DNA from: SpSt-1165 sp964391725 | GTDB lineage: Bacteria; Chloroflexota; Anaerolineae; Anaerolineales; Anaerolineaceae | Reading direction: 5' to 3' | DNA: 64,000 nucleotides | NCBI GenBank assembly: GCA_964391725.1 | Contig: CAYMNB010000010.1 | Location: 6,930-70,929, forward strand | Part shown: in pieces, positions 7,291 to 16,247 of the stretch | Position numbering within the stretch: position 1 is the stretch's first letter | Layout of the letters: each line of letters opens with the position of its first letter | Translations under genes and position numbers: made by a program | The notes under the pieces: model-generated | The model's database searches: none | What the model saw: only the letters and a program-made list of their open reading frames with translations | Told to the model about the DNA's origin: nothing

Positions 7291-8877
7291 ATGAATGCTT
7301 TACGTAAGATTCTGAGAACATTCACCATCACCTGTCTACTGCTGGGCGCTGTTCTCGCCAGCTGTACGGCGGGGGCAAATGCCAGCGAACAAGCTCGCAT
7401 AGCCACGATCATTGTTGATGGGACAAGTATAGAAAGCGCTTTTAATATAGGTGATTCTGTGTTAAACGTACTGGACAAAGCTGGTGTATCTCTTGGAAAT
7501 CAAGACCAGGTTGAGCCCCCCTCCTTCACCATCTTGACTCGTGATACCACCATCAACATCGTGCGGGTAACTGAAGAATTCATCACCACTGAAGAAACCA
7601 TTCCGTTTACCAGCCAGACGGTTAAGAATGAAACCCTGCCAGAAGGCCAGACACTTCTGATTCAAAAAGGTCAAAATGGCACATTGGCGATCACTACCAG
7701 AGTGGTGTATGAAGACAACATTGAAACAATGCGTTCAGAATATACCCGCATAATAACAGAAGCCGCCAAGCCTGAAATTGTCATGGTTGGCGTGCAGACT
7801 CCCTTCAGCCCCATTCCTATCGAAGGGAAGATCGCCTACATTACCACCGGCAATGCCTGGTTGATGGAGACCAACACCGGCAATCGCCGCCCTGTGGTCA
7901 CCACGGGTGATCTGGATGGCCACATTTTAGAAATATCAACAGACGGTCAATGGCTCCTATTTTCAAGATCAGTGGAGGAAGAAGAGACTGACAATATCAA
8001 CGCTCTTTTTGTCGTCGATCTTACCAATCAAACGGCTGAACCATTCGCCATAAATGCAAAAAATGTAATTCATTTTGCCGACTGGGTGCCTGGAAAAACC
8101 CGTACAATTACTTACTCGACCGTTGAACCCAGAGGGGCTACGGATTGGTTGGCGAATAATGACCTTTACCAGGTTACTTTTACCGCGGCTGGCGCGGTGT
8201 TAACCAACGAACCCATCCTTGACACATCCAAAGTAGGAGTAAATTTCTGGTGGGGTACCGATTTTGCCTGGTCAGCCGATGGCTCACGTATAGCCTATGC
8301 CAAGCCAGATTCAATCGGATTGGTGAATGTCAATGGCGGAACTATCCAACCCCTCTATACCTACACTCCTTATGAACCAAACCTCGATTGGCGCTGGTTG
8401 GCTCCGCTGGCATGGTCACCTGACTACAACGCCCTCTTTACTGTTCGCCACAATCCAGCCAGTAAAGAGTCCTATCAGAAATTTAACCTGTCAGTCTTGC
8501 TGCCAGACGATAACTTGTTGATCGATTTGGTAGAGGATGCGGGCATGTTCGCTTTCCCCGCGCCATCGCCGATGAATCAATCAGGGCGCTTTACAGTGGC
8601 CTATCTGCAGGCATTGTTTCCTGATCGCAGTGATACCTCCCGCTATCGCTTGATGATAATGGATCGCGATGGGTCCAATCGCATAGAACTTTTTCCGCCC
8701 GAAGGCTCATTGGGGCTCAGTCCGCAGACGGTGCAGTGGGAACCGCCCAATATAACCCAAAAAGGCGGTAAAATTGCATTAATCTATCAAGGCAATATCT
8801 ATCTATACGATCTGGAAACAGACCGGGCGATTCAGGTTACAGGCGATGGATCAATAAGTCGCCTTGATTGGCAATAA
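7291..8877 (+). CDS. Lipoprotein with DUF348, G5 and beta-propeller-like domains
   Basis: This 528-residue exported protein has a lipobox VLASC (about residues 21-25). Next is a DUF348-like ubiquitin-fold unit (VDGTSIESAFNIGDSVLNVL, about 43-62). A G5-type segment rich in Thr/Val follows (about 90-175: VTEEFITTEETIPF and the Arg/Thr-rich strands after it). From about 180 to the end the sequence has repeated blocks with WxxDG/SxDG character (AWSADGSRIAYAKPD, LAWSPDYNALFTVRHNP, a closing SRLDW), typical of TolB/WD-like propellers. DUF348-G5 combinations occur in cell-wall-associated resuscitation-type proteins. The propeller fusion suggests a surface sensor or scaffold, but no enzyme domain is visible. 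It is translationally linked to the lipoprotein before it. Confidence 0.75.
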   Translation: MNALRKILRTFTITCLLLGAVLASCTAGANASEQARIATIIVDGTSIESAFNIGDSVLNVLDKAGVSLGNQDQVEPPSFTILTRDTTINIVRVTEEFITTEETIPFTSQTVKNETLPEGQTLLIQKGQNGTLAITTRVVYEDNIETMRSEYTRIITEAAKPEIVMVGVQTPFSPIPIEGKIAYITTGNAWLMETNTGNRRPVVTTGDLDGHILEISTDGQWLLFSRSVEEEETDNINALFVVDLTNQTAEPFAINAKNVIHFADWVPGKTRTITYSTVEPRGATDWLANNDLYQVTFTAAGAVLTNEPILDTSKVGVNFWWGTDFAWSADGSRIAYAKPDSIGLVNVNGGTIQPLYTYTPYEPNLDWRWLAPLAWSPDYNALFTVRHNPASKESYQKFNLSVLLPDDNLLIDLVEDAGMFAFPAPSPMNQSGRFTVAYLQALFPDRSDTSRYRLMIMDRDGSNRIELFPPEGSLGLSPQTVQWEPPNITQKGGKIALIYQGNIYLYDLETDRAIQVTGDGSISRLDWQ

Positions 8878-8922
8878 ATTCAAGCCTGGCACATGGGTGC
8901 CAGAATTACCAAAGGGAGAATG

Positions 8923-9885
8923 ATGAATATATTAGTTACAGGTGCAGCAGGATTCTTGGGTTCACATTTATGTGATCGCCTCATCAAAGACGGTCACTTC
9001 GTTATCGGTATGGATAATTTCATCACTGGCAGCCCAAGGAATTTGGAACATCTGGCCGGCAATGAACAATTCCTTTTCATCAAACAAGATGTGTCCAATT
9101 TTATTTTCGCTCCGGGCAAAATCGATGCCGTCATGCATTTTGCCTCGCCAGCCAGTCCCAACAAAGAATCCAGGTTCGGTTACCCCAACCTGCCCATTCA
9201 AACCATGAAAGCCGGCGCGTTGGGCACCCATAACACGTTGGGGGTGGCAAAAGCCCATTATGCCCGGTATCTGCTGGCTTCCACCAGTGAAATTTATGGT
9301 GATCCCGCCGTGAATCCCCAGCCGGAGTCGTATTGGGGTCATGTCAATCCCATCGGCCCGCGTTCCATGTACGATGAAGCCAAACGCTTTGCTGAAGCAT
9401 TGGTGATGTCCTATCACAATTTCCACTCCATCGATACCCGCATCGTGCGTATCTTCAATACTTATGGCACACGCATGCGGCTGGATGACGGCCGGGTGGT
9501 GCCCAATTTCATCCAACAGGCGTTGCGAAAAGAACCTTTGACCGTATACGGGGATGGTTCCCAAACAAGATCATTTTGTTTTGTTGATGATCTTATCGAG
9601 GGCATCATGCGGTTGTTCCACTCTGATGAAACTATGCCGGTGAACATCGGTAATCCAGTGGAAATGAGCATGTTGGCGCTGGCTGACACCATCAACCAAA
9701 TTTGTAACAACCCCGCCGGCATCAAATTTATGAAAAACCTGCAGCTTGGCAACGACCCCAAACGCCGCCAGCCAGACATCACCAAAGCCAAACAAATCCT
9801 CGATTGGTCACCGCAAGTCAACGTAGAAGAAGGTATTCGACGGGTCTTGCCCTATTTTAAGCAAGAAATGGGCCTGGCAGAATGA
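8923..9885 (+). CDS. UDP-glucuronate decarboxylase (UXS-type SDR)
   Basis: This 320-residue extended short-chain dehydrogenase probably converts UDP-glucuronate to UDP-xylose for surface glycans. NAD binding is shown by TGAAGFLGSHL (residues 7-17). The active site is visible as STSEIYGDP and YDEAKR (Tyr-x3-Lys). The flanking block SYWGHVNPIGPRSMYDEAKRF is diagnostic of UXS rather than 4-epimerases. The start at 8923 was chosen because AAAGGGAG lies 4 bases upstream; an ATG at 8893 has no ribosome site. It overlaps the GtrA gene by 4 bases (ATGA), so both may serve glycan assembly. Confidence 0.87.
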   Translation: MNILVTGAAGFLGSHLCDRLIKDGHFVIGMDNFITGSPRNLEHLAGNEQFLFIKQDVSNFIFAPGKIDAVMHFASPASPNKESRFGYPNLPIQTMKAGALGTHNTLGVAKAHYARYLLASTSEIYGDPAVNPQPESYWGHVNPIGPRSMYDEAKRFAEALVMSYHNFHSIDTRIVRIFNTYGTRMRLDDGRVVPNFIQQALRKEPLTVYGDGSQTRSFCFVDDLIEGIMRLFHSDETMPVNIGNPVEMSMLALADTINQICNNPAGIKFMKNLQLGNDPKRRQPDITKAKQILDWSPQVNVEEGIRRVLPYFKQEMGLAE

Positions 9886-10406
9886 AACTCAGTGTAACCG
9901 CCAAAAAAGAAACCACCCGTTTTTTGAAATTCGCTGTGGTGGGCACTATCGGAGCAGTGGTCGATTTCGGCACACTCAACCTGTTGAATTACCTGACCGG
10001 TATGGATTTCCTGTATCGACAGGCGATTTCATTCACCCTGGCTATCATCAATAACTTCCTGTGGAATCGCTACTGGACCTACCCGGATTCACGCAGCAAA
10101 CCCCTGGGCAAACAACTGACCCAATTTTTCCTCATCAACGCCGTGGGTATTTTGGTCAGGACACCCATCATCCAATTCTCGATGAAGGTGATTCACTCCT
10201 TTTTGGAACCTCTGTTGGCTGATGTCGTTTTGCCCTTCTCAGAGTTCTTGACCGTCGAGGTTATCGCTGAAAACCTGGCTGTGGTCGTTGCCATCTTCGT
10301 CATCATGATGTGGAACTTCTTTGTCAACCGCTATTGGACCTACAATGATATAGATAAAGAAGTATCAACCGAAGTAAAATCAGAGTATGAACGAACAATC
10401 GAATAA
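9882..10406 (+). CDS. GtrA-like membrane protein
   Basis: This 174-residue integral membrane protein has four predicted helices. The family signature FLKFAVVGTIGAVVDFGTLNLL opens it, and two similar NNFLWNRYWTY / WNFFVNRYWTY motifs mark the internal duplication of the GtrA family (PF04138). GtrA proteins are thought to move, or help move, lipid-linked sugars across the membrane. The start ATG overlaps the stop of the UDP-glucuronate decarboxylase gene, and its end overlaps the next start by 20 bases. The coupling to a nucleotide-sugar enzyme fits cell-surface sugar metabolism. The substrate is unknown. Confidence 0.88.
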   Translation: MKLSVTAKKETTRFLKFAVVGTIGAVVDFGTLNLLNYLTGMDFLYRQAISFTLAIINNFLWNRYWTYPDSRSKPLGKQLTQFFLINAVGILVRTPIIQFSMKVIHSFLEPLLADVVLPFSEFLTVEVIAENLAVVVAIFVIMMWNFFVNRYWTYNDIDKEVSTEVKSEYERTIE

Positions 10407-11610
10407 CGCAGTCTCACCAGAACAACCATACCCATCAGAAGACCAATCGACACCACTTCCATCAAACATCCGGTCATTGAAGGATCTCATTGACACAGTA
10501 ACCGGCAAATTCCTGATGGATGAAAGCGAACCCGGAGAATCCGGATTCGTAGATCAACAACCGTTCCCATTCCTGGCTTTGGTCGGCCAGAAAGAGATGA
10601 AATTGGCATTGCTGCTCAATCTGATCAATCCTGCGATCGGTGGAGTGCTGCTGTTGGGACCGCGCGGAACCGGCAAAACCACCGCTGTGCGCAGTTTGGC
10701 GAATCTGACCCCAAGAATCCCTCGCAGCCTGTGCTATTATGGCTGCACCGAACAGGATGTGGAGGCTCAGGGCATCGATGCTATCTGCCCTGCCTGCGCA
10801 AAAAAATTCGGCGAGGGCAAACCTCTGACCCAAATGGAAGAGGTGCGCCTGGTCGAACTCCCGCTCAATGCGCAAATCGAAGATGTTGTTGGCGGCATTG
10901 ACGAGCGGGCCGCCATACATCAACGCATGCGCTTAAAGCGAGGTATATTGTCGCAGGCTGACCGCAACATCCTGTATGTGGATGAAGTCAACCTGTTGGA
11001 AGACGACATCATCAACGCCATCCTGGATGCTTCGGCGATGAGCACCTATACTGTTCGCCGCGGTCCGATTTCATCCACCTATTTTGCGCGCTTCTCGCTG
11101 GTTGGCTCCATGAATCCCGAGGAAGGCACTCTGCGCCCCCAAATCATGGACCGCTTCGGGCTGCGTATTCTTGTAGATGGTCTGGAAGATCCACAAGAAC
11201 GCTGGATTGCCTACCAACATGTGGACCAATACCGCAGAAGTCCCAATGCAATGCTGGCTGATTATCAGGAACAATCTCAATTCGCCCGCACCGAGGTGCA
11301 GCATGCCCGTGACTTACTGCCCACCGTACAAATCCCTGAACTGGTTGCCAAAGCAGGCCTGCATTTAATCCAAGCGCTGGAAATCGCTTCACTGAGAGCG
11401 GAAATCAGCCTGTTTGAAGCGTCAAAGGCTTATGCGGCAGCAGACAATCGCTCCACAGTGGAGGTTGCGGATCTTGAGGTAATTGCGCCTATGGCACTGC
11501 GAATGCGCCGTTCTACCTTCATGAGCCAATATTTTGCCGATCAGCAACAGGAAGATATACGCTTGCGTGAAAATCTAAAACAAATCACCAAAGAGTTATT
11601 GGAACACTAA
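10387..11610 (+). CDS. Magnesium-chelatase ChlI/BchI-like AAA+ ATPase
   Basis: This 407-residue AAA+ ATPase has Walker A GPRGTGKTT (about residues 94-102) and Walker B NILYVDEVNLL (about 194-204). The sensor region reads LVGSMNPEEGTLRPQIMDRFGL, a strong ChlI/BchI signature. Between Walker A and B lie four cysteines arranged CYYGC and CPAC, with an ICPACAKKFGEG block as in ChlI. No ChlD or ChlH partner lies nearby and no bacteriochlorophyll genes are seen. It may therefore act with a distant VWA-domain partner in cobalt or magnesium chelation, or in another MoxR-like remodelling role. It sits in a four-gene run ending at rsmD. Confidence 0.85.
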   Translation: MNEQSNNAVSPEQPYPSEDQSTPLPSNIRSLKDLIDTVTGKFLMDESEPGESGFVDQQPFPFLALVGQKEMKLALLLNLINPAIGGVLLLGPRGTGKTTAVRSLANLTPRIPRSLCYYGCTEQDVEAQGIDAICPACAKKFGEGKPLTQMEEVRLVELPLNAQIEDVVGGIDERAAIHQRMRLKRGILSQADRNILYVDEVNLLEDDIINAILDASAMSTYTVRRGPISSTYFARFSLVGSMNPEEGTLRPQIMDRFGLRILVDGLEDPQERWIAYQHVDQYRRSPNAMLADYQEQSQFARTEVQHARDLLPTVQIPELVAKAGLHLIQALEIASLRAEISLFEASKAYAAADNRSTVEVADLEVIAPMALRMRRSTFMSQYFADQQQEDIRLRENLKQITKELLEH

Positions 11611-12173
11611 TGGCCTCTCCCCGTATCATCGCCGGAAAAGCCAAAGGGATGCGCCTGTTTCCTGTGCCGGGTGACAGCACCCGCCCCATTACAGACCGCG
11701 TGAAGGAGAATTTATTCAACATCATCGGGGTCGATATTATTGACATAGCTTTCCTGGATCTGTTTGGCGGTACTGGCTCGGTAGGCCTGGAAGCCATCAG
11801 CCGCGGGGCTGCTTTTTGTCGATTTATTGAAAAAAACGTTAACGCAGCCAAAACCTTGAAGAAAAACATTGCCTATACGAAATTAGAAGGATCGACTCAC
11901 CTTATTCAAACTGATGCCTTACCTTATTTGAAGCAGACTCCTGACCGCTCCTTTGATATGATCTATGTCGCCCCACCCCAATACAAACAAATGTGGAAAA
12001 CCACCCTGAATTTATTAGACCAGCATCCAGCCTGGCTATCACCTTACGCCTGGATCATCGTACAGATTCATCCCGTCGAATTTGAAGAAGAGCTTGTTTT
12101 TGAAAACTTCCACGAATTTGACCGGCGCAAATATGGTTCAACGATGTTAATTTTTTACGAGGCCAACCAATAA
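11610..12173 (+). CDS. rsmD: 16S rRNA (guanine966-N2)-methyltransferase RsmD
   Basis: This 187-residue SAM-dependent methylase acts on the 30S head. The N-terminal signature RIIAGKAKGMRLFPVPGDSTRPITDRVKENLFNI is diagnostic. Motif I is FLDLFGGTGSVGLEAISRG. Motif IV, normally DPPY, reads VAPPQY here; the Asp is replaced, which I recall as frequent in Chloroflexota RsmD and take as a lineage variant, not a broken gene. The start overlaps the previous stop (TAATG). Length is standard. Confidence 0.92.
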   Translation: MASPRIIAGKAKGMRLFPVPGDSTRPITDRVKENLFNIIGVDIIDIAFLDLFGGTGSVGLEAISRGAAFCRFIEKNVNAAKTLKKNIAYTKLEGSTHLIQTDALPYLKQTPDRSFDMIYVAPPQYKQMWKTTLNLLDQHPAWLSPYAWIIVQIHPVEFEEELVFENFHEFDRRKYGSTMLIFYEANQ

Positions 12174-12216
12174 GTTTTTTATTCATGGAAATTGAGCCAT
12201 CTGACATTGTCCGTGT

Positions 12217-12717
12217 TTAAAGTAATCTCGTTTTAAGGTTCCCCTCCTCGTCATAATAATTTAAGCCTGACAAGAACGGGGCGCCTGGCTTCCACTGCCA
12301 TACCTTTGGCAGCAAAACGAGCAGATCTTCTACCAAAGGAAGTTGCCTCAGGGATGACATCGAGACCCAATGCAGATTGCCCTCCTCAGAAGTGATCAAC
12401 TTTTGGCCGCCATATTCTCCGCGAAAGAGAAATACAGCAATACCATGTTGTTCTTCGACATCACACATCACCGCACCGCAGCAGTGCAAGTCCATGCCGA
12501 TGATACCCGCTTCTTCCGCCAACTCACGTTCGGCTGAGGTAAGTACATCTTCACCCGCCTCTATATGCCCGCCCAGCCCATTGTATTTACCTGCCCAGAT
12601 CTTCTTGTTCTCTGCCCCTTTTATCAATAACACCTTATTATCTCTAAACACAAATATCAATGTGCGCGGTACCACCGAATATCGATGCTTAGCAAGACCC
12701 TGGTCACTGGCGGGCAT
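12217..12717 (-). CDS. Nudix hydrolase
   Basis: This 166-residue hydrolase cleaves nucleoside diphosphate-linked compounds. The complete Nudix box runs GGHIEAGEDVLTSAERELAEEAGI (about residues 49-72) with the G-x5-E-x7-REUxEExGU pattern intact. The context VPRTLIFVFRDNKVLLIKGA resembles 8-oxo-dGTP diphosphatase (MutT/NUDT1-like) proteins, so nucleotide-pool cleaning is likely but not proven. AGAGG lies 6 bases before ATG. A strong terminator separates it from the aldolase gene, so it is probably transcribed alone. It is convergent with rsmD. Confidence 0.88.
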   Translation of the reverse strand: MPASDQGLAKHRYSVVPRTLIFVFRDNKVLLIKGAENKKIWAGKYNGLGGHIEAGEDVLTSAERELAEEAGIIGMDLHCCGAVMCDVEEQHGIAVFLFRGEYGGQKLITSEEGNLHWVSMSSLRQLPLVEDLLVLLPKVWQWKPGAPFLSGLNYYDEEGNLKTRLL

Positions 12718-12738
12718 TACAAACCTCTTTCTCTTAAC

Positions 12739-12776
12739 AAAAAAGGCACCTCCCGATTTCAGGAGATGCCTTTTTT
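12739..12776 (-). terminator. Rho-independent terminator after the aldolase gene
   Basis: GGCACCTCC (12745-12753) pairs with GGAGATGCC (12762-12770) with one mismatch. The stem is flanked by six A and six T, so it can work in both directions. It lies just past the aldolase stop on the minus strand and upstream of the Nudix gene. Confidence 0.85.
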
Positions 12777-12787
12777 GCTTTTTCTAA

Positions 12788-13741
12788 TTAGCCCTGGGCT
12801 AACATAGCGCGGATATCGTCCAACTTATTATCCGAACCCAATTTGACATTCTTGTCAGCAATAAACTTGGCATATTCTGCCATGAAGATTTTGCCGGGAG
12901 CGCGCAGGTCGAAACCTTCAGGATGGTCGCGGAAGAATTCACGGTGCACGCGCGTCCACACCAGCCGCCCATCAGTGTCGATGTTGATCTTGGTCACACC
13001 GAGTTTGGCAGCCGGCAAGAATTGATCCGCATCCACGCCTTTGGCGCCAGCCAGTTTACCGCCTGCCGCATTGATTCTCTCCACTTCTTCTTGCGGAACA
13101 GAAGAGGAACCATGCATGACCAGTGGATAGCCAGGCAGAAGTTTTTGAATTTCTGCCAGTACATCAAAATGAAGCCCCTGGGTTCCAGAGAATTTGAATG
13201 CGCCGTGACTGGTGCCGATGGCGGCAGCCAGCGAATCACAACCGGTGCGCTCCACAAATTCCTTGGCTTGCTCTGGATCGGTCAATTTGGCATCTGCCTC
13301 AGCGACCTTTATGTCCTCTTCTACGCCGCCCAACTGGCCCAACTCAGCTTCCACCACGATTCCTTTGGCATGGGCAGCTTCCACGACACGTTTGGTGATG
13401 GCGATATTGGTTTCGAAGTCTTCATGCGATGCATCGATCATCACAGAACTATAGAAGCCGCTTTCAATGCAATCGTAACAGGTCTGTTCATCACCATGGT
13501 CGAGATGAACAGCAAAAATTGCTTCCGGGTAAATCTCATCGGCTGCACGGATCATAGCTTCCAGCATTCGCTTATCCGTATAGGAGCGAGCGCCTTTGCT
13601 GATCTGAATAATGAAAGGCGACTGGCTCAGCAAACAGCCCTGGAACAGGCCCATCGCTTGTTCAATATTGTTGATATTGTAGGCGCCGATCGCATATTTG
13701 CCATACGCAGCTTCAAATAGTTTTTTGGTTGTAACAATCAT
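12788..13741 (-). CDS. fba: Class II fructose-bisphosphate aldolase
   Basis: This 317-residue Zn-dependent aldolase splits fructose 1,6-bisphosphate in glycolysis or joins the trioses in gluconeogenesis. Recognisable parts are YAIGAYNINNIEQ near the N-terminus, FAVHLDHGDE with the zinc-binding His and catalytic Asp region, VEAELGQLGGVEED, a GTSHGAFKF loop, PLVMHGSSSVP and KINIDTDGRL. AGAGG lies 7 bases before ATG. It is 72 bp downstream of the PPi-type phosphofructokinase, the enzyme of the preceding glycolytic step, and is followed by a terminator. Tagatose-bisphosphate aldolase is an alternative within the same family. Confidence 0.92.
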   Translation of the reverse strand: MIVTTKKLFEAAYGKYAIGAYNINNIEQAMGLFQGCLLSQSPFIIQISKGARSYTDKRMLEAMIRAADEIYPEAIFAVHLDHGDEQTCYDCIESGFYSSVMIDASHEDFETNIAITKRVVEAAHAKGIVVEAELGQLGGVEEDIKVAEADAKLTDPEQAKEFVERTGCDSLAAAIGTSHGAFKFSGTQGLHFDVLAEIQKLLPGYPLVMHGSSSVPQEEVERINAAGGKLAGAKGVDADQFLPAAKLGVTKINIDTDGRLVWTRVHREFFRDHPEGFDLRAPGKIFMAEYAKFIADKNVKLGSDNKLDDIRAMLAQG

Positions 13742-13779
13742 GTGTATTACCTCTTTTATAATTGGATAGTATGTTAACC

Positions 13780-13804
13780 AAAGGGTGACTGATCGTCACC
13801 CTTT
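13780..13804 (-). other. Hairpin between phosphofructokinase and aldolase genes
   Basis: Perfect 10-bp stem (AAAGGGTGAC / GTCACCCTTT) with a 5-base loop. No T-run follows on the minus strand, so it is more likely an mRNA processing or stability element than a full terminator. Confidence 0.5.
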
Positions 13805-13813
13805 GCTGTCGAT

Positions 13814-14983
13814 TTATTGCAGGAACATCGGCACGCCGATAATGTCCTGGATACTCGGTCGATACTGCTTGGCATCGTAGTAGCGGTTAATATCCACAAC
13901 CTTCTTGCCCGACATAATATAGTCTATCGGAATCGCGGTATAGCAGCCATTCTGCAACGCCACCATCTTGCCAGTGTCACCCTTCAGGATCAACTGAGCA
14001 GCCAGGTTGCCGTAGCACATCGCCACCATCCGGTCTAATGAGTCAGGCGCGCCTGAACGCATCAGGTAAGCAGGCTGCTGGAACATGATATGATGCCCGG
14101 TGCGGTATTTGATCTCTTCTGCCAAAATTCTTCCAACGCCACCCAGTTTTCGGTGGCCATAAGCGTCTTCTTCGCCGGTCACAACCACATCCATGCCTTT
14201 CAAGATCGCGCCTTCAGATACGGTCATAATGGCGTAGTTGGAGGGATTGTTGCGTTTGTCTTCCAGCAGGTATTCACACAGTTCTGCAACATCGCACTCA
14301 ACTTCTGGAATCACTGCCCGATCTACGTAAGATAGATAGGCGGAGAACAGACTGGTTTCACCGGAATAACGGCCAAAGAGCTCAACCACACCAATGCGCT
14401 CATGCGAACCAACAGAAGTGCGCATGTTGGTAATGAACTCTACACTGCGGGTGATGGCAGTAGAAAAGCCGATGCAGTAATCAGTGCCAAAGACATCATT
14501 GTCCATTGTCTTGGGAATACATACCGCCGGATACCCTTCTTTATGGATTCTCGCACCATAACTGAGGGTGTCATCGCCGCCAATCGGCACAAGGGTATCA
14601 ATATTGAGGTGGTTCAATACCTTGATGACATGGTCTGTGTAGTCCATGGTACCGTCGTCTCGCACCTGGACCCCCAAAGATGAATTTTTCAAGAAATCAG
14701 GAACGGCATCCGCTTTCACATTCTGCGGATTGGTGCGCGAAGTGTGCAGGAAAGTCCCACCGGTGCGGTCAATGGTGCGAACATCCCAACGTGAAAGTTC
14801 GCGAATATAGTAATCATGGGTGGCAGGATCATCCAGATTGTAATTTAACAATCCACCCCAGCCTTTGCGGATACCCAGTACGCGGTAGCCAGCCTCCAAT
14901 GAGCTCAACACCACCGCTTTCATGGCCGGATTCAAGCCGGGAACATCGCCTCCCCCTGTGAGAATACCAATTGTTTTTGTCAT
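13814..14983 (-). CDS. Phosphofructokinase, PPi-dependent type
   Basis: This 389-residue enzyme phosphorylates fructose 6-phosphate. The phosphoryl-donor site reads PIGGDDTLS, where ATP enzymes have GGDGS, and the catalytic loop reads PKTMDND, where ATP enzymes have GTIDND. The Asp after GGD and the Lys before TMDND are the classic marks of pyrophosphate-dependent enzymes. The N-terminal ILTGGGDVPGLN is typical. AGGAG precedes the ATG. The next gene downstream is the aldolase, and a membrane pyrophosphatase lies about 1.6 kb away. PPi specificity is inferred from residues. Confidence 0.86.
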   Translation of the reverse strand: MTKTIGILTGGGDVPGLNPAMKAVVLSSLEAGYRVLGIRKGWGGLLNYNLDDPATHDYYIRELSRWDVRTIDRTGGTFLHTSRTNPQNVKADAVPDFLKNSSLGVQVRDDGTMDYTDHVIKVLNHLNIDTLVPIGGDDTLSYGARIHKEGYPAVCIPKTMDNDVFGTDYCIGFSTAITRSVEFITNMRTSVGSHERIGVVELFGRYSGETSLFSAYLSYVDRAVIPEVECDVAELCEYLLEDKRNNPSNYAIMTVSEGAILKGMDVVVTGEEDAYGHRKLGGVGRILAEEIKYRTGHHIMFQQPAYLMRSGAPDSLDRMVAMCYGNLAAQLILKGDTGKMVALQNGCYTAIPIDYIMSGKKVVDINRYYDAKQYRPSIQDIIGVPMFLQ

Positions 14984-15092
14984 TTTTCTTTCTCCTCAAC
15001 TTATAATTTCTTAAAAAATTCAGGCAGTATCGATGATAGGTGCCAATGGAATTCATAGCAATTGTTGTATGAACAACATTTTTCTACCTTAA

Positions 15093-15121
15093 ATCTAACC
15101 ATAAATTGTCCTATTTGACAA
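15093..15121 (-). promoter_or_regulatory. Promoter of the phosphofructokinase-aldolase unit, with overlapping inverted repeat
   Basis: On the minus strand TTGTCA (15121-15116) and TTAGAT (15098-15093) are spaced by 17 bp. The -35 lies in an inverted repeat ATTGTC-6-GACAAT (15105-15122), a possible operator. The leader to the ATG would be about 100 bases. Confidence 0.5.
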
Positions 15122-15170
15122 TAGAACAACTCCCTCTTTTTTGTTGACAAAAATAATCAACTAACCTGGA

Positions 15171-16211
15171 TTAAGCTGGTATGTTGATGGTAACAGTACA
15201 TCCGCGCGAAGGCGCTGTTTTGACTTCCATCGTTCCCTGCAGCATTTCCACCCGTTCACGAATGAGCTTCAACCCATAACCACTGGAGTTGCGGCTGGCT
15301 TCCTCGTAATTGAAGCCTTTGCCATTGTCTTTGATACCGACCTGCAAACCCTGATCATCCAGAGTTAACTCAATCTTGATCTGCATCTGCAACCGCTGGT
15401 CAGTATTGTGCAAAACTGAATTGCTCATCAATTCCTGAATGGCACGAAAAATGACGATCTCCTGCGTTTTCGGGTAACGGCGTTCCTCGTCTCCATAGAC
15501 AACAATCTGGGTGTCGATTCCGGTTTGATCCGCGAACGAAGCCACGTATCGCTTCAAGGTGGGCGAGAGGCCAAGATCATCCAACATCATGGGCCGCAGT
15601 TCGAAAATGTACGTGCGGATATCCTGAAAGGCTTTGGCTGCGCTCTGCTTCAAGTTTTCCAGCTCTTGTTTGGCTTGTTTGGCATCCACTTCAAGGGTTC
15701 GGGCGGCGATTTCAGCCTGAATGATGAAGTTAGACAAAATTTGCGCTGGCCCGTCGTGCATTTGATGCGACAATCGCTCACGTTCAGCTTCCTGTGCCTG
15801 GATTAACTTGTCGAGAATGGTGCCGGATTCTCCTGTTGATCCATTAAAGCCAGACTCAAAGGCGTTATTAATCTGCGTCAACACACTCACCAGTTTTTCG
15901 TAAATAACCTTATCGCTGCCCAATTTATCCATTCTGCCGCGCATGACCAGTAAACGCTGCTGGGCATCCATGGCCGCGGTGTAAGCAGAGCGAATATCGG
16001 ACGGGGGAATAAAATCCACCTGTGTCTGAACTTGCGAAAGGTGAGATGTAATAGCGGCGTTTCTTTGGGTCAACAATTCAATTTCACGTTGAGATTGTTC
16101 TATCATCATATTCACTTCATCCAACGCCTTTTGTGCCTGATCCAGTTCATTGCGAACCATTTGTTTGATGTCGACCAGTTCCCGGCCTTCATATTGAATA
16201 TTCATCGTCAT
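15171..16211 (-). CDS. DegS-like cytoplasmic sensor histidine kinase
   Basis: This 346-residue kinase has no membrane segment. The first 150 residues form a long coiled-coil sensor like the DegS domain (repeated Glu/Gln heptads). The HisKA_3 dimerisation box follows: AERERLSHQMHDGPAQILSN, with the phospho-accepting His in HQMHDGP. The ATPase domain has N-box FRAIQELMSNSVLHNT, then DNGKGF and SGYGLKLIRERVEMLQG. ATG 16211 has GGGAG 10 bases upstream; the longer reading from 16247 has no such site. No response regulator gene adjoins, so it is an orphan whose NarL/LuxR-type partner must lie elsewhere. The signal is unknown. Confidence 0.87.
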   Translation of the reverse strand: MTMNIQYEGRELVDIKQMVRNELDQAQKALDEVNMMIEQSQREIELLTQRNAAITSHLSQVQTQVDFIPPSDIRSAYTAAMDAQQRLLVMRGRMDKLGSDKVIYEKLVSVLTQINNAFESGFNGSTGESGTILDKLIQAQEAERERLSHQMHDGPAQILSNFIIQAEIAARTLEVDAKQAKQELENLKQSAAKAFQDIRTYIFELRPMMLDDLGLSPTLKRYVASFADQTGIDTQIVVYGDEERRYPKTQEIVIFRAIQELMSNSVLHNTDQRLQMQIKIELTLDDQGLQVGIKDNGKGFNYEEASRNSSGYGLKLIRERVEMLQGTMEVKTAPSRGCTVTINIPA

Positions 16212-16247
16212 GGCACTAATTCTCCCTGAAGTTAACTCAATTATCAA

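Noticed and set aside
12923..13720. A 265-codon plus-strand ORF
   Set aside because: Antisense shadow of the aldolase gene; no recognisable motif.
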